A DNA stretch of 64,000 bases from Pseudomonas arsenicoxydans (GTDB taxonomy: Bacteria > Pseudomonadota > Gammaproteobacteria > Pseudomonadales > Pseudomonadaceae): positions 1,676,001 to 1,740,000 of the forward strand of contig NZ_LT629705.1 of assembly GCF_900103875.1 (NCBI RefSeq), read 5' to 3'. Of this stretch, positions 19,705 to 32,295 are shown in pieces. Position numbers and translations under genes: made by a program. The notes below the pieces were generated by a model. It did not search any database and was not told the DNA's origin. It saw only the letters and a list, made by a program, of their open reading frames with translations. Within the stretch, counting starts at the first letter, position 1; every line of letters begins with the position of its first letter.

Positions 19705-21627
19705 TTACTGTGATTTTCTGACCCGCAAGTACCACTCGGACAGCAGCCGTACCTGTTTGTCGGTGTAACCCCGCTCGACCATCCGTGTGACGAAGTCGTT
19801 GTGCTTCTGCTGGTCCTCTTTGCTGGCCTTGGCATTGAAGCTGATGACCGGCAGGAGGTCCTCGGTGTTGGAGAACATTTTCTTCTCGATGACCACCCGC
19901 AGTTTTTCGTAGCTGAGCCAGGTCGGGTTCTTGCCATTGTTGTTGGCCCGCGCGCGCAATACGAAGTTGACGATTTCGTTGCGGAAATCCTTCGGATTGC
20001 TGATGCCAGCCGGTTTTTCGATTTTCTCCAGCTCTTCGTTCAGGGCGACACGGTTGAGAATCTCGCCGGTCTCCGGATCGCGGTATTCCTGATCCTGAAT
20101 CCAGAAGTCGGCGTACAGCACGTAGCGATCGAAGATGTTCTGACCGTACTCGCTGTAAGACTCGAGGTAGGCGGTCTGGATCTCCTTGCCGATGAATTCG
20201 ATATAACGCGGTGCCAGGTATTCCTTGAGGAAGCGCAGATACCGTTCGCGAGTCTCGGCCTGGAATTGTTCCTGTTCGATCTGTTGTTCCAGCACATAGA
20301 GCAAATGCACCGGGTTTGCGGCGATTTCGTGCGGGTCAAAGTTGAACACCTTGGACAGGATCTTGAACGCGAACCGGGTCGACAGACCGTTCATGCCCTC
20401 GTCTACACCGGCGTTGTCGCGGTATTCCTGGATCGACTTGGCTTTCGGATCGGTGTCTTTGAGGTTCTCGCCGTCATATACCCGCATCTTGGAGTAGATG
20501 TTGGAGTTTTCCGGCTCCTTGAGGCGCGAGAGCACGGTGAACTGGGCGAGCATTTTCAGGGTGTCGGGCGCGCAATGAGCCTTGGCCAGGGAGCTGTTGA
20601 ACAGCAGCTTGTCGTAGATCTTCACTTCATCGCTGACCCGCAGGCAGTACGGTACTTTGACGATGTAGATCCGGTCTATGAAGGCTTCGTTGTTCTTGTT
20701 GTTACGGAAGGTGTGCCATTCTGATTCGTTGGAGTGCGCGAGCAGGATCCCGGTGAACGGAATTGCCCCGAGGCCTTCGGTACTGTTGTAGTTGCCTTCC
20801 TGAGTGGCGGTCAGCAATGGGTGCAGCACCTTGATCGGCGCCTTGAACATTTCGACGAATTCCATCAGGCCCTGGTTGGCCCGGCACAGCGCGCCCGAGT
20901 AGCTGTAAGCGTCGGCGTCGTTCTGTGGGTATTCCTCCAGTTTGCGGATGTCGACCTTGCCCACCAGTGCCGAGATGTCCTGGTTGTTTTCGTCTCCCGG
21001 CTCGGTTTTGGCCACCGCGATCTGATTGAGGATCGACGGATAGAGCTTCACCACGCGGAACTGGCTGATGTCACCGCCGAATTCGGCCAGGCGCTTGGTC
21101 GCCCATGGCGACATGATGGTGTTGAGGTAGCGCCGTGGAATGCCGAAATCTTCCTCGAGGATCGCGCCATCTTCGGTGGCGTTGAACAGACCCAGAGGCG
21201 ACTCGAATACCGGCGAGCCCTTGATCGCGTAGAAGGGCACTTTCTCGATCAGCTGTTTCAGCTTCTCGGCCAGGGACGATTTACCGCCACCGACGGGGCC
21301 GAGGAGATAGAGGATTTGTTTCTTCTCTTCCAGTCCCTGAGCCGCATGGCGGAAATACGACACGATCTGGTCAATGCATTCTTCCATCCCGTGGAAGTCT
21401 TCAAAGGCCGGATAGCGGCGGATTACCTTGTTGGAGAAGATTCGCGACAGTCTCGAGTTGGTCGAGGTGTCGAGCAGCTCCGGTTCTCCGATGGCCAGCA
21501 ATAGACGCTCGGCGGCGGAGGCGTAGGCGCTGCGGTCCTGTTTGCACAGTTCAAGATACTCTTGCAGCGTGAGTTCTTCCTGGCGTGTGGACTCGAATCG
21601 TTGTTGGAAGTGGCTAAAGATACTCAT
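19705..21627 (-). CDS. yeaG: PrkA/YeaG serine protein kinase
   Basis: 640 residues. It begins MSIFSHFQQRFESTRQ. An AAA-like ATP-binding core has Walker A LLGPVGGGKSSLAEKL (around residue 110) and ILLAHSNESEW. The C-terminal PrkA domain contains DEGMNGLSTRFAFKILSKVF. Family members autophosphorylate and affect stationary-phase stress responses. It is followed after about 200 nt by yeaH; this gap contains a GCAGCATC/GATGCTGC inverted repeat (about 19542-19605) that could modulate read-through. The upstream region (21628-21923) holds no gene. Confidence 0.95.
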   Translation of the reverse strand: MSIFSHFQQRFESTRQEELTLQEYLELCKQDRSAYASAAERLLLAIGEPELLDTSTNSRLSRIFSNKVIRRYPAFEDFHGMEECIDQIVSYFRHAAQGLEEKKQILYLLGPVGGGKSSLAEKLKQLIEKVPFYAIKGSPVFESPLGLFNATEDGAILEEDFGIPRRYLNTIMSPWATKRLAEFGGDISQFRVVKLYPSILNQIAVAKTEPGDENNQDISALVGKVDIRKLEEYPQNDADAYSYSGALCRANQGLMEFVEMFKAPIKVLHPLLTATQEGNYNSTEGLGAIPFTGILLAHSNESEWHTFRNNKNNEAFIDRIYIVKVPYCLRVSDEVKIYDKLLFNSSLAKAHCAPDTLKMLAQFTVLSRLKEPENSNIYSKMRVYDGENLKDTDPKAKSIQEYRDNAGVDEGMNGLSTRFAFKILSKVFNFDPHEIAANPVHLLYVLEQQIEQEQFQAETRERYLRFLKEYLAPRYIEFIGKEIQTAYLESYSEYGQNIFDRYVLYADFWIQDQEYRDPETGEILNRVALNEELEKIEKPAGISNPKDFRNEIVNFVLRARANNNGKNPTWLSYEKLRVVIEKKMFSNTEDLLPVISFNAKASKEDQQKHNDFVTRMVERGYTDKQVRLLSEWYLRVRKSQ

Positions 21628-21923
21628 GACGTCACCTCGCTCGATACGTGGAGCCGACGCCGGATCATTCAGTCGATGCTGGCAGCAACCGGATATGCAG
21701 TCGCTGTTTACCCCCCAGAACTCTTTCGGAGCTTACTATCCCGAAAGCTACTCCCGATGACCCGCGCGCCGGTGTACCGGCTCTCCCCTGTTTTGGATGG
21801 CCTGCGCTTAAGGATAGTTGGGAATTCGTGAGGTAAAGGCAAGATGCGTAATTAGTTGTGGCAGACCGTTCGTCTGCCACCGCGCTAACCCACGGGGGCC
21901 GGGGCTCGCGCGTTACAAAAAAA
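21628..21923. other. Gene-free region between glpE and yeaG
   Basis: About 296 nt. It contains an inverted repeat CTTTCGG...CCGAAAG (about 21723-21747) in the yeaG upstream region and a 9-bp hairpin GTGGCAGAC/GTCTGCCAC with a 5-nt loop (21858-21880). The latter may end glpE transcription although no T run follows. No coding frame stands out. Confidence 0.5.
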
Positions 21924-22253
21924 TTATTCGGAAGTGCCTTGCGCCGTTTCCGAAGGATAAGTCGTACGCCACAGTTCAAAACCGCCATCCATGCTGTAGA
22001 CGTCGGAGAAGCCCTGACTGATCAGGTAAGCGGCGGCGCCTTGGCTGGAGTTACCGTGGTAGCAAACCACTACAGTTGGTGCATCCAGATCGGCAGCCTG
22101 AATAAAGGCGTGCAGAGAATGATTGTCCAGATGCTTCGAGCCTGCGATATGCAACGCGGCATAGGTTTGCGGGTCACGGACATCGACCACCACTGCGCCT
22201 TGTTCGCGCAGGGCTTGGGCCTGTTCCGGGGGAATACGTTTGAATTCGCTCAT
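21924..22253 (-). CDS. glpE: Thiosulfate sulfurtransferase (single rhodanese domain)
   Basis: 109 residues, the size of GlpE. The rhodanese fold shows [19 protein letters not shown], and the active-site loop [17 protein letters not shown] supplies the catalytic Cys. It transfers sulfane sulfur from thiosulfate to cyanide or thioredoxin in vitro; the physiological acceptor is uncertain. An AGGAG ribosome-binding site precedes ATG 22253. It sits 33 nt downstream of apaH on the same strand. Confidence 0.93.
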   Translation of the reverse strand: MSEFKRIPPEQAQALREQGAVVVDVRDPQTYAALHIAGSKHLDNHSLHAFIQAADLDAPTVVVCYHGNSSQGAAAYLISQGFSDVYSMDGGFELWRTTYPSETAQGTSE

Positions 22254-22286
22254 GGCGGGCTCCTGTGGCTCGGCTGAAAGCGCAGT

Positions 22287-23171
22287 CTAGCGCTGTGCGC
22301 TGGCTGGCGTTTGTTCGCTGGTTCGTGGGGCGACTGGTGGCTCGGCGGCATGGCCATGCTCGTCGCATTTGCAGGACAGGCGTTCCCCGCTGTCGACATC
22401 CATCAGGGTCAGGGCCCCGCCCCAGACGCAACCTGTGTCGAGGGCTGAGACGCCCGGTTCGTTGCACTGGCCCTCAAGCGCGGCCCAGTGCCCGAAAATG
22501 ATTTTCACGCCCTTGGTCTTGCGTTCCTTGTGCTGGAACCAGGGTTTGTAACCCGGGGGCGCAGTGTCCACGCCTTCCTTGGTCTTGAGGTCCAGCTTGC
22601 CTTCGGCGGTACAGAAACGCATGCGGGTGAAATAGTTGGTGATCACCCGAAGGCGCGTGACACCTTTGAGGTCGCTGTCCCATTTCGCCGGATCATTGCC
22701 GTACATACCCTCGAGGTAGGGTGGCAGCAGATTATCGTCGCGCAGGGCCGTCTCGACCTCGGCGGCGCACTTGAGGGCTTTGCGCAGCGACCATTGCGGT
22801 GGAATACCGGCATGCACCAGCACGACGTTACGTTGCTCGTCGTAGTGCATGAGCTTTTGCTGACGCAGCCATTCCAACAGTTCGGCGCAATCGGGGGCTT
22901 CAATAATCTCGCGAAGGGTGTCGGATTTCTTCAGGCGTTCGATATTTTTCCCGGCGGCCAACAAGTGCAGGTCATGGTTGCCGAGCACACACACCAGCGA
23001 TTCGCGGATGCTATAGAGGAAGCGCAAGGTGGCCAGCGACTGCGGACCACGGTTGACCAGATCTCCCACCAGCCACAGACGATCTTTTGTCGGGTCGAAG
23101 GCTACTTTTTTGAGCAGGCATTGCAGGGCTTCAAGGCAGCCTTGCAAATCGCCGACCGCATACGTCGCCAT
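22287..23171 (-). CDS. apaH: Bis(5'-nucleosyl)-tetraphosphatase, symmetrical
   Basis: 294 residues. It hydrolyses Ap4A to two ADP and also decaps Np4-capped RNA. Metallophosphatase motifs are [31 protein letters not shown] and a later HAGIPPQW. The start codon overlaps the last base of apaG, so the two genes are coupled. The C-terminal tail (after about 275) is Ala/Pro-rich and likely disordered. Confidence 0.96.
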   Translation of the reverse strand: MATYAVGDLQGCLEALQCLLKKVAFDPTKDRLWLVGDLVNRGPQSLATLRFLYSIRESLVCVLGNHDLHLLAAGKNIERLKKSDTLREIIEAPDCAELLEWLRQQKLMHYDEQRNVVLVHAGIPPQWSLRKALKCAAEVETALRDDNLLPPYLEGMYGNDPAKWDSDLKGVTRLRVITNYFTRMRFCTAEGKLDLKTKEGVDTAPPGYKPWFQHKERKTKGVKIIFGHWAALEGQCNEPGVSALDTGCVWGGALTLMDVDSGERLSCKCDEHGHAAEPPVAPRTSEQTPASAQR

Positions 23172-23551
23172 CAGTGCAAGGCTCCGGGCACCGCCAGCCG
23201 GAAGGGCGCAATGACAGCATCGAAATGCTTACCGTCATCGGCAAGCATCTGGTAGGTGCCTTGCATCGTACCGACCTTGGTGGTCATCACGGTGCCACTG
23301 CTGTAGGTGTGTACTTCACCGGACTGGATCAAGGGTTGCAAGCCCACGACGCCGGCACCGCGAACCTCCTCCACATGTCCGTCACCGTCGGTAATCACCC
23401 AGTGCCGTGACAACAGTTTGGCCGGTAGCTCGCCATTGTTGTGCACGGTGATGGTGTAAGCGAAGGCAAAGCGGTTGTGTTCGGGTTGCGATTGTTCCGC
23501 CAGATAGCGGGTGACGACGCTGACGTCGACCTGATAACGAGGATCGGACAT
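23171..23551 (-). CDS. apaG: ApaG (Co2+/Mg2+ efflux-associated, DUF525)
   Basis: 126 residues with the fibronectin-III-like ApaG fold: [40 protein letters not shown], then [20 protein letters not shown]. The role is unresolved; it is classically linked to cobalt resistance. It is co-transcribed with apaH; rsmA lies about 120 nt upstream on the same strand. Confidence 0.95.
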   Translation of the reverse strand: MSDPRYQVDVSVVTRYLAEQSQPEHNRFAFAYTITVHNNGELPAKLLSRHWVITDGDGHVEEVRGAGVVGLQPLIQSGEVHTYSSGTVMTTKVGTMQGTYQMLADDGKHFDAVIAPFRLAVPGALH

Positions 23552-23673
23552 GCAAGAGGCCTTAAATCAAAGCGGGACGCGGGGCTTAGCTGATACAAAT
23601 CAGTCTAGGCCAAGTACCGGGTAGTAAACCAGACATCGCGTCTGGCGTCCCACCCGATAACGTTCATCGCCTG

Positions 23674-24492
23674 TCAGTCGGCGGCAGGCGCCAGCAGGAC
23701 TTGTTCGCTGAGCTTGTCGGCCAGGCGCACGAAGGCGGCGAGGTCGAGCTGCTCCGGGCGCAGGCTGCCGTCGACACCGGCGGCGGTGATCTCGTCGTTG
23801 CTCAGCAGCAGCTTGAGGGTGTTGCGCAGGGTCTTGCGGCGCTGGTTGAAGGCTTCGCGCACCACACGCTCCAGCAGTTTGTGATCCTTGGCCGGGTGCG
23901 GCAGCACGGTGTGAGGCACAAGGCGCACGATGGCCGAATCGACTTTCGGTGGCGGGTTGAACGCACCGGGGCCGACGTTGAACAGGTGTTCGACCCGGCA
24001 GTGGTACTGAACCATGATCGACAGGCGACCCCAGTCACCGCCGCCAGGTCCCGCCGCCATGCGTTCGACCACTTCCTTTTGCAGCATGAAGTGCATGTCG
24101 CGAATCAGGCTGGCGTTATGCAACAGGTGAAAAATCAGTGGCGTCGAGATGTTGTATGGCAGGTTGCCGACGACCCGAAGGCTGCCCGGCGCCGCATTCA
24201 GGCTGTTGAAGTCGAACTTCAGTGCATCACCTTGGTGCAGGTTGAAATTGCTCTTGCCGGCGAACTGCTGGTTCAGGATCGGGATCAGGTCCTTGTCCAG
24301 CTCGACTACGTCCAGTTGCGCGCCGCTCCCCAGCAGGCCTTGGGTCAATGCACCCTGGCCCGGGCCGATTTCCAGCAGGCGGTCTTCCGGTTTGGCGTGG
24401 ATGGATCGCAGGATACGGTCGATAACGCCGGCATCGTGCAGGAAGTTCTGGCCGAAACGCTTGCGCGCCCGGTGTTGGTAATGCTCGGTCAT
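23674..24492 (-). CDS. rsmA: 16S rRNA (A1518/A1519) dimethyltransferase
   Basis: 272 residues (RsmA/KsgA). It dimethylates two adjacent adenosines in the 3' hairpin of 16S rRNA late in 30S assembly. Motifs: [11 protein letters not shown] at the N terminus, SAM-binding [12 protein letters not shown], and catalytic NLPYNIST. The start overlaps the end of pdxA by 4 nt in the lptD-surA-pdxA-rsmA arrangement. Confidence 0.97.
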   Translation of the reverse strand: MTEHYQHRARKRFGQNFLHDAGVIDRILRSIHAKPEDRLLEIGPGQGALTQGLLGSGAQLDVVELDKDLIPILNQQFAGKSNFNLHQGDALKFDFNSLNAAPGSLRVVGNLPYNISTPLIFHLLHNASLIRDMHFMLQKEVVERMAAGPGGGDWGRLSIMVQYHCRVEHLFNVGPGAFNPPPKVDSAIVRLVPHTVLPHPAKDHKLLERVVREAFNQRRKTLRNTLKLLLSNDEITAAGVDGSLRPEQLDLAAFVRLADKLSEQVLLAPAAD

Positions 24493-25478
24493 AAACGGGT
24501 CTCGGCCATCTGGTAGGCGGTTTCCAGGGCGACTTGCAGGCTGCCGGTATCGATTTTACCGCTGCCGGCCAAGTCCAGGGCGGTGCCGTGGTCGACTGAC
24601 GTGCGGATGATCGGCAGGCCGAGGGTCACGTTGACTGCCGCGCCGAAACCTTTGTATTTCAGTACGGGCAGGCCCTGGTCGTGGTACATCGCCAGCACCG
24701 CGTCGCAGTGCTCCAGATATTTGGGGGTAAACAGAGTGTCGGCGGGCAGGGGGCCGCGAAGGTCCATGCCCTCACCGCGCAGGCGCTCTAATGTAGGTTC
24801 GATGATATCGATTTCTTCGTGGCCCAGGTGTCCGCCTTCACCGGCATGCGGGTTGAGTCCGCAGACCAGGATGCGTGGCTGGGCGATGCCGAATTTTTCT
24901 TGCAGGTCGCTGTGCAGGATCCGCGTGACCCGTTCCAGGCGCTCCGGCGTGATCGCATCGGCAATCTCGCGAAGGGGCAGGTGAGTGGTGACCAGCGCAA
25001 CACGCAAGCCGCGCGTGGCGAGCATCATCACCACTTGTGCAGTATGGGTCAGGTCAGCAAGAAACTCGGTGTGCCCGGAAAAGGCTATCCCGGATTCATT
25101 GATCACACCCTTGTGCACGGGGGCGGTAATCATCCCTGCGAAATGCCCATCGAGGCAGCCTTGGCCCGCACGGGTCAGGGTTTCCAGGACGAATGCGGCA
25201 TTGGCCTTGTCCAGTTGCCCGGCGGTGACCGGTGCACTGAGCGGGGTATCCCAGACATACAGGCTATTGGCGGGCGCCGGAGCGTCTGGCCAGCTGTCCG
25301 GCGTGACCGGGAGCAAGTCGACAACCACGCCCAGCTGCGCGGCCCGCTCAAGGAGCAGGTCGCGGCTGGTTATGGCAATCAGGGGGTGCGGCTGGGCTTG
25401 CGCGGCGAGCAGCAGGCACAGGTCGGGACCTATGCCGGCCGGTTCGCCGGGTGTCAGCGCGAAACGCTTGGGTTTCAC
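24489..25478 (-). CDS. pdxA: 4-hydroxythreonine-4-phosphate dehydrogenase
   Basis: 329 residues from GTG 25478. It oxidises 4-phosphohydroxy-threonine in pyridoxal-phosphate synthesis. Motifs: [23 protein letters not shown], and [20 protein letters not shown] carrying metal ligands, and [13 protein letters not shown]. The GTG overlaps the surA stop as GTGA and ends overlapping rsmA, so all three are coupled. Confidence 0.97.
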   Translation of the reverse strand: MKPKRFALTPGEPAGIGPDLCLLLAAQAQPHPLIAITSRDLLLERAAQLGVVVDLLPVTPDSWPDAPAPANSLYVWDTPLSAPVTAGQLDKANAAFVLETLTRAGQGCLDGHFAGMITAPVHKGVINESGIAFSGHTEFLADLTHTAQVVMMLATRGLRVALVTTHLPLREIADAITPERLERVTRILHSDLQEKFGIAQPRILVCGLNPHAGEGGHLGHEEIDIIEPTLERLRGEGMDLRGPLPADTLFTPKYLEHCDAVLAMYHDQGLPVLKYKGFGAAVNVTLGLPIIRTSVDHGTALDLAGSGKIDTGSLQVALETAYQMAETRL

Positions 25479-26797
25479 TGCGCTGCCTGGTCTGCACCAG
25501 GGAGTTTGATTTCTACGTACGCTTCGTCACGGATCTGACGCAGCCAGGTTTGCAGCTCTTCGTCGTATTTGCGGTTACGCAGTACGGTCATTGCCTGTTG
25601 CTCGCGAGCCTGGGCGGTGCTGTCGGTGGCGCGACGGCCAAGGACTTCCAGAACGTGCCAGCCGTATTGGGTCTGGAACGGCTTGGACAGCTGACCTTGC
25701 GGGGTCTTGGCCATTACTTCGCGGAACTCGGGTACCAGCGCGTTCGGGTCGACCCAGTTCAGGTCGCCGCCATTGAGGGCTGAACCCGGATCTTCCGAGA
25801 AGCTTTTTGCCAATTCGCCGAAGTCTTCGCCGGCTTCGATACGGGCGTAGAGCGATTGGACCAGTGCCTTGGTTTTTGCTTCGTCGCGGATCGGACTCGG
25901 TTTGACCAGGATATGACGCACGTGCACTTCATCGCGTGTCTGGGTTGCACCGCCACGCTTGTCGAGGATCTTCAGGATGATGAAGCCGCCCGGTGTGCGC
26001 ATGGGTTGGGTGATATCACCGACTGCCATGGTGCTCAGCATGCGATCGAATGGCGGTGGCAACTGAGCCGCTTTACGCCAGCCCATGTCGCCGCCTTCCA
26101 GTGCGGTTTCGCTGCCGGATTTGGCAATGGCCAACTGACCGAAGTCAGCGCCTTGCTTGAGCTGCTGGTAGACCGCGTCCGCTTGTTTGGCCGCATTCTG
26201 AATCGCATCGGAGTTGGCGCTTTCCGGTGTAGGAATCAGGATGTTCGCCAGACGAAACTCTTCGGACAGCTGCATCTTGCCGAGGTCGGAGGCGAGGAAG
26301 TTCTTCACTTCCTGCTCGGACACCTGGATACGTTCGGCTACACGACGCTGGCGCACACGGCTGATGATCATTTCGCGGCGAATCTGTTCACGGGCGTCGT
26401 CGTAAGACAGACCGTCGTGAGTCAGGGCTGCGCGAAACTGATCAATCGACATGTTATTGCGCTGGGCAATGGTGCCGACGGCCTGGTTCAGCTCTTCATC
26501 GGTAATGCGGATGCCGGAACGTTCGCCGATCTGCAACTGCAGGTTTTCGACGATCAGGCGCTCAAGCACCTGCTGCTCCAGCACGCTGGCTGGCGGCGCG
26601 GCGGAGCCACGCTTGGCAATGGTTGCCTGAACTTCGTGGACACGCTGGTCCAGTTGGCTCTGCATGACCACGTCGTTATCGACAATGGCCACCACTTTAT
26701 CGATGGACTGCACTGCGGCGTTGGCCGCAGTACCCAGGAACATCGCGCCCAGCAATAGCGGGCGCAGACAATCAGAAAGCTTGCTCTTCACGTTCAC
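25475..26797 (-). CDS. surA: Periplasmic chaperone/peptidyl-prolyl isomerase SurA
   Basis: 440 residues from GTG 26797; AAGG about 5 nt upstream favours it over the in-frame GTG at 26791. The signal peptide is [17 protein letters not shown]. An N-terminal chaperone module follows, then two parvulin domains (about 180-275 and 290-390; the second includes [14 protein letters not shown]). SurA escorts unfolded outer-membrane proteins, LptD among them, across the periplasm. The start lies inside the 3' end of lptD (26-nt overlap), so the client and its chaperone are in one operon. Confidence 0.96.
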   Translation of the reverse strand: MNVKSKLSDCLRPLLLGAMFLGTAANAAVQSIDKVVAIVDNDVVMQSQLDQRVHEVQATIAKRGSAAPPASVLEQQVLERLIVENLQLQIGERSGIRITDEELNQAVGTIAQRNNMSIDQFRAALTHDGLSYDDAREQIRREMIISRVRQRRVAERIQVSEQEVKNFLASDLGKMQLSEEFRLANILIPTPESANSDAIQNAAKQADAVYQQLKQGADFGQLAIAKSGSETALEGGDMGWRKAAQLPPPFDRMLSTMAVGDITQPMRTPGGFIILKILDKRGGATQTRDEVHVRHILVKPSPIRDEAKTKALVQSLYARIEAGEDFGELAKSFSEDPGSALNGGDLNWVDPNALVPEFREVMAKTPQGQLSKPFQTQYGWHVLEVLGRRATDSTAQAREQQAMTVLRNRKYDEELQTWLRQIRDEAYVEIKLPGADQAAQ

Positions 26798-29570
26798 GAT
26801 AACCTTGGATGCCTTTGTCGAGGAAGCTCTCTACTTTAGCGCCGGTGAGGCCGCCGAGACCTTTCAGAACGATTTGTAGGAAGACGCCGTGGTCGCCTTT
26901 TTCGTTTTGCGGGGCTTGTTGACTGAACTCGTCATACGAAACCCAGTAACGGTTGATCAGGCGCAGTTTCCAGCAGCAGTTGTCGTACTCGAAACCACCA
27001 AAGGCTTCCAGGGTACGGTTGCGGTTGTAGTCATACTGCCAGCGGCTGATGGCGTTCCATTGCGGCACGATCGGCCACATCACCGAGAAGTCGTGCTGTT
27101 CAATCTTGTAGTAGTCCTTCACATAGCCAGGCTGGCCAGGGGTGCCGTAGTCACCGCCACCCACGGACCACTTACCGGTGTTCTGGTCATAACGAACCTG
27201 GTCGTTACGATAGCGATAGCCGGCGTTGATGATCTTGTTCGGGTTGTCTTCAGGCTGGTAGTGGAACATCGCGCTGCCCGAGCGAGGGCTGCGGCTGTCC
27301 GGGTCCCAGTTGTAATCGGCGGTGGTGCGCCAATCGCGGTTCCAGCGGTATTCGTATTCCAGTGCATACGGCGACACATTGGAATGCGCGTCTTCGCGGG
27401 TTTTTGGGTCGATACCCGGCAGCTGGACTTCGCGGTCCTTGAAGTACATGGCCTGGCCTACGCTGATCCGTTGACGCTCGAAACCGTTGTCTTCGATCCA
27501 GCGGTTGGTGATGCCCAGGGACAGCTTGTTCTCGTCGCCTACACGGTCGGAGCCCGAGAATCGGTTGTCACGGAACAGCGACGCGTAGTTGAACGTGTAT
27601 TCGCCGGTGTCGAAAACAGGAATGTTTTCCTGATCCTTCTCCGGTACATAGAGGTAGTACAGGCGCGGCTCGAGGGTCTGGCGATAGTTTTTACCGAACC
27701 ATTGAGTGTTGCGATCGAAGTACAGGCCGCTGTCGATGCTGGCGATGGGTACGCCACGGCTTTGGTTGGTGCCGAAGGTACCGTTGAGTTGGTCTTGTTC
27801 TGCGGTCTGTGCAGCAATCTGGGATTTGCCGATGCTGTCCAGGTCCAGTTGGTACTGCGTGTACTGGTACTTCAGGGACGGCTTCAGGAAACCATAGCTG
27901 GCATTCATTGGATAGCTGACAACCGGGGCGACGTTCAGACGATCACCGTTAGCACGTGCCAAGCCTTGAACGTTAGTATCCAGACGTGGACTTACATTGC
28001 CGTCTTCATCGGTAAAGGTGCCGTTTTTCAGGTCACGATCAAACCGCACCACTTCGGTTTCGTAAGCGAAATTCAGTCCGCCCGGATGCTCCTGCAACGC
28101 ACCGTTGAAGGTGATCTGCGGCAGGCGATCGTACGGCGTGATGTTGGAAACGGTCGCCAGCTGGTAAGCCTGGGCGTTGATGCGGGCGGTGTAACTATCT
28201 CCACGATAGGTGACCGAGCCCTGCTGGTTTACGTAGTCAGCGCTTTTCACGCCAATCTGGTCAGTCTGCAGATCCTGGAAGTAGTACGGATCGCTGATCT
28301 TGGTGTAATCGACCTGCGTGAGCACCCGCGAATCCAGGCCGCCCTTGTGCTGCCAGTTATACATGTAGCGGTTTTTCTGGTAGTCGGTCTGCTTGCTACG
28401 ATCGGTGTCTTCGTCATTGAGGTACGCACCACCAAACTGACCTTCGCTCGACTTGGTCAGATAGCGGAACTCGCCTTCCATCAACAGGCCGTGCTTGCTC
28501 ATGTAGCGCGGGTACAACGTGGCGTCGTAGTTCGGTGCCAGGTTGAAGTAATACGGTGTGACCAGCATGAAGCCGGTATCGCTGCCCGTGCCGATGGTCG
28601 GCGGCAGGAAGCCGGACTGGCGACGGTCGTCGATCGGGAAATAGATGTAAGGCGTGTACAGGACTGGAATGTCCTTGACCCGCAATGTCACGTTGGTTGC
28701 GGTACCGAAACCGGTCGCCGGGTTCAAGGTGATGTTGTTGCCCTTGAGCTGCCAGGAGTTGCTATTCGGTTCGCACGTGGTGTACGTACCGTCCTTGAGG
28801 CGGATGATCGCGTTTTCGGCCCGTTTGGCGTACAGCGCGTTACCGCGGATACGCGATTTATGCATCACGTATTCGGCGTTATCGACCTTGGCTTCACCGG
28901 TGTCGAGCTGCACGTCGGCATGGTCGCCGACAAGCAGGGCGCCGTTGTCGCGAATGCGGACGTTGCCGCTCAGTTCGCCACGGCTCTCGGCCTGGTAGAG
29001 GTTCGCTTCGTCGGCTTCGACCTGCATGCTGCCTTGGCGCATGACGACGTCACCGGCGAGTGTGCCGACCTGATCTTCGGTGTTATAGCGCGAAGCCTTG
29101 GCGCCGATAAAGGTCGGTGCGTCACTTTTATTCGTCTTGTCATTCATGCCAGGACGAATCGGTTCGATATAGGAACCAGAGCAGTAAGGACCTGCCTCAG
29201 CTAATTGCGCAGCCGTGAGGTTCTCGCGCGGAACCCAGTCGAGGTGACTGTAGTCTGCACTACGCGACTTCAGGCCGCGGCCTTTGGCCTCGGTAACCAA
29301 TGCAGGCTTGGCGCCAGTGTCTTCACTGGTGCCGCCTTCGGTCGAGGCTTCGCCCGTGGCGGAAACTGCGCTGCCCTCATGGACGGGGCGCGGAGGCAAG
29401 GCCGCCGCTGGCGATTTTGGCGCACAGGCCCAGGCACCCGAAGCAGAGACTGAGCAGTCATACTGTTCCGCGGCGACCACGAATGAAGTGGCTAGGGGTT
29501 GCAGGGCCAGCAGACTGCCGGTAACCAACAACGGAAATTTTTTACGAAACGCGGGGGATTTCAATGCCAT
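26772..29570 (-). CDS. lptD: LPS-assembly outer membrane protein LptD
   Basis: 932 residues from ATG 29570 ([20 protein letters not shown] signal region); the longer open frame to 29804 is not family-like and would run into the amgK leader. The N-terminal periplasmic OstA domain contains [20 protein letters not shown], and the beta-barrel ends [10 protein letters not shown]. Cysteines for the essential disulfides appear in [13 protein letters not shown] and in [14 protein letters not shown]. With LptE it inserts lipopolysaccharide in the outer leaflet. Divergent from amgK. Confidence 0.96.
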   Translation of the reverse strand: MALKSPAFRKKFPLLVTGSLLALQPLATSFVVAAEQYDCSVSASGAWACAPKSPAAALPPRPVHEGSAVSATGEASTEGGTSEDTGAKPALVTEAKGRGLKSRSADYSHLDWVPRENLTAAQLAEAGPYCSGSYIEPIRPGMNDKTNKSDAPTFIGAKASRYNTEDQVGTLAGDVVMRQGSMQVEADEANLYQAESRGELSGNVRIRDNGALLVGDHADVQLDTGEAKVDNAEYVMHKSRIRGNALYAKRAENAIIRLKDGTYTTCEPNSNSWQLKGNNITLNPATGFGTATNVTLRVKDIPVLYTPYIYFPIDDRRQSGFLPPTIGTGSDTGFMLVTPYYFNLAPNYDATLYPRYMSKHGLLMEGEFRYLTKSSEGQFGGAYLNDEDTDRSKQTDYQKNRYMYNWQHKGGLDSRVLTQVDYTKISDPYYFQDLQTDQIGVKSADYVNQQGSVTYRGDSYTARINAQAYQLATVSNITPYDRLPQITFNGALQEHPGGLNFAYETEVVRFDRDLKNGTFTDEDGNVSPRLDTNVQGLARANGDRLNVAPVVSYPMNASYGFLKPSLKYQYTQYQLDLDSIGKSQIAAQTAEQDQLNGTFGTNQSRGVPIASIDSGLYFDRNTQWFGKNYRQTLEPRLYYLYVPEKDQENIPVFDTGEYTFNYASLFRDNRFSGSDRVGDENKLSLGITNRWIEDNGFERQRISVGQAMYFKDREVQLPGIDPKTREDAHSNVSPYALEYEYRWNRDWRTTADYNWDPDSRSPRSGSAMFHYQPEDNPNKIINAGYRYRNDQVRYDQNTGKWSVGGGDYGTPGQPGYVKDYYKIEQHDFSVMWPIVPQWNAISRWQYDYNRNRTLEAFGGFEYDNCCWKLRLINRYWVSYDEFSQQAPQNEKGDHGVFLQIVLKGLGGLTGAKVESFLDKGIQGYREREEQAF

Positions 29571-29700
29571 CTTATTAGTCCGGGCTTCCTGCGTGCCATC
29601 TGCCCGCGGTGTGGGCCGCACGCCTCTCGATGGTCTGAAAAAGATGCTGGATAATAAAGCATGACCCGCTTGACGGCTAGCGCCGTCGGAGACCCTTGCA

Positions 29701-31388
<1,688 letters not shown>

Positions 31389-31389
31389 G

Positions 31390-32157
31390 ATGCTGTGGCC
31401 AGGGACTCTGATTGGAGCCGGAGCGGGCTTGGCCATAGCCAGTATTCCGGGGGCCATGCTCGGCGCTTTGTTGGGGCAGGCGCTGGATCGGCGCTTGCAC
31501 TTGCAGAGCTGGGGGCATTTGCGTGAAAAGCTCGGCGGTCGTCCGATGCTGCGCAACGATGAGCTGTTATTCGTGTTGCTGGGGCGTTTGGCCAAGAGCG
31601 ATGGGCGTGTGGTGGACGGCCACATCCAGCAGGCTCGTCAGGAAATGCGTTCGCTGGATATGACCGAATCGGCGCAGCGACGTGCCATTGCTGCGTTCAA
31701 TCGTGGCAAGTCGGGCAATGACCGGTTACGCGGGTATCTGCGCCGCTTGAGTGCGCAGCCCCATGCGGCAGAAGGTGTATTGCGCGCCTGTTGGCGGATG
31801 GTCTGGGCCGATGGTCGTGCCGGTAGCCGCGAGCGCGAGCTGATTGCGCAGTGGGGCAAATGGCTAGGCTGGACAACCCATCAGGTGCAAGCACTGGCGG
31901 CCGACTATGAACAGCACAAACGACCGCAAGTCAGCGGCACCCTGACTTATCAGGATGCGTTGCGGCTATTGGGTGTGTCGGCGACCAGCGAGCCGGCGCA
32001 AATCAAACGTGCCTATCGTCGCCTGCTCAGTCGCCATCACCCGGACAAGATTGCCGGCAGCGGCGCCACGGCGTTGCAGGTGCGTGAAGCGACGGACAAG
32101 ACACGTGAACTGCATAGCGCCTACACGTTGATTCGTCAGCGGCGGGATTTTCGGTAG
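31390..32157 (+). CDS. DjlA-like membrane co-chaperone (TerB + J domain)
   Basis: 255 residues. A Gly/Ala-rich hydrophobic N terminus (LIGAGAGLAIASIPGAMLGA) could be a membrane anchor like the dimerising helix of DjlA. A TerB-like helical domain follows (about 55-175; LLGRLAKSDGRVV, RMVWADGRAG). The C-terminal J domain (about 187-255) contains the HPD motif in LSRHHPDKIAG, which stimulates the ATPase of DnaK. It differs from canonical DjlA in being shorter. Adjacent to murU, probably the last gene of that operon. Confidence 0.88.
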   Translation: MLWPGTLIGAGAGLAIASIPGAMLGALLGQALDRRLHLQSWGHLREKLGGRPMLRNDELLFVLLGRLAKSDGRVVDGHIQQARQEMRSLDMTESAQRRAIAAFNRGKSGNDRLRGYLRRLSAQPHAAEGVLRACWRMVWADGRAGSRERELIAQWGKWLGWTTHQVQALAADYEQHKRPQVSGTLTYQDALRLLGVSATSEPAQIKRAYRRLLSRHHPDKIAGSGATALQVREATDKTRELHSAYTLIRQRRDFR

Positions 32158-32188
32158 CAGGGTAGAAATGTGTCGCCAGTGATACCGC

Positions 32189-32281
32189 CATCGCGGGCAA
32201 GCCCGCTCCCACAGGTTCTTTGTCGATAGCAAATATTGCGTGCGACTCAGATCCCGTGGGAGCGGGCTTGCCCGCGAATGG
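32189..32281. repeat. REPIN (inverted REP pair)
   Basis: REP cores GCGGGCAAGCCCGCTCCCAC (about 32189-32215) and its reverse complement (about 32253-32281) face each other across about 37 nt in the djlA-like/DUF3530 convergent gap. Confidence 0.9.
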
Positions 32282-32295
32282 CGTGGTAGGGTCTA

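Noticed and set aside
26889..29204. Long plus-strand open frame opposite lptD
   Set aside because: lptD is unmistakable on the minus strand; the opposite frame shows no domain.
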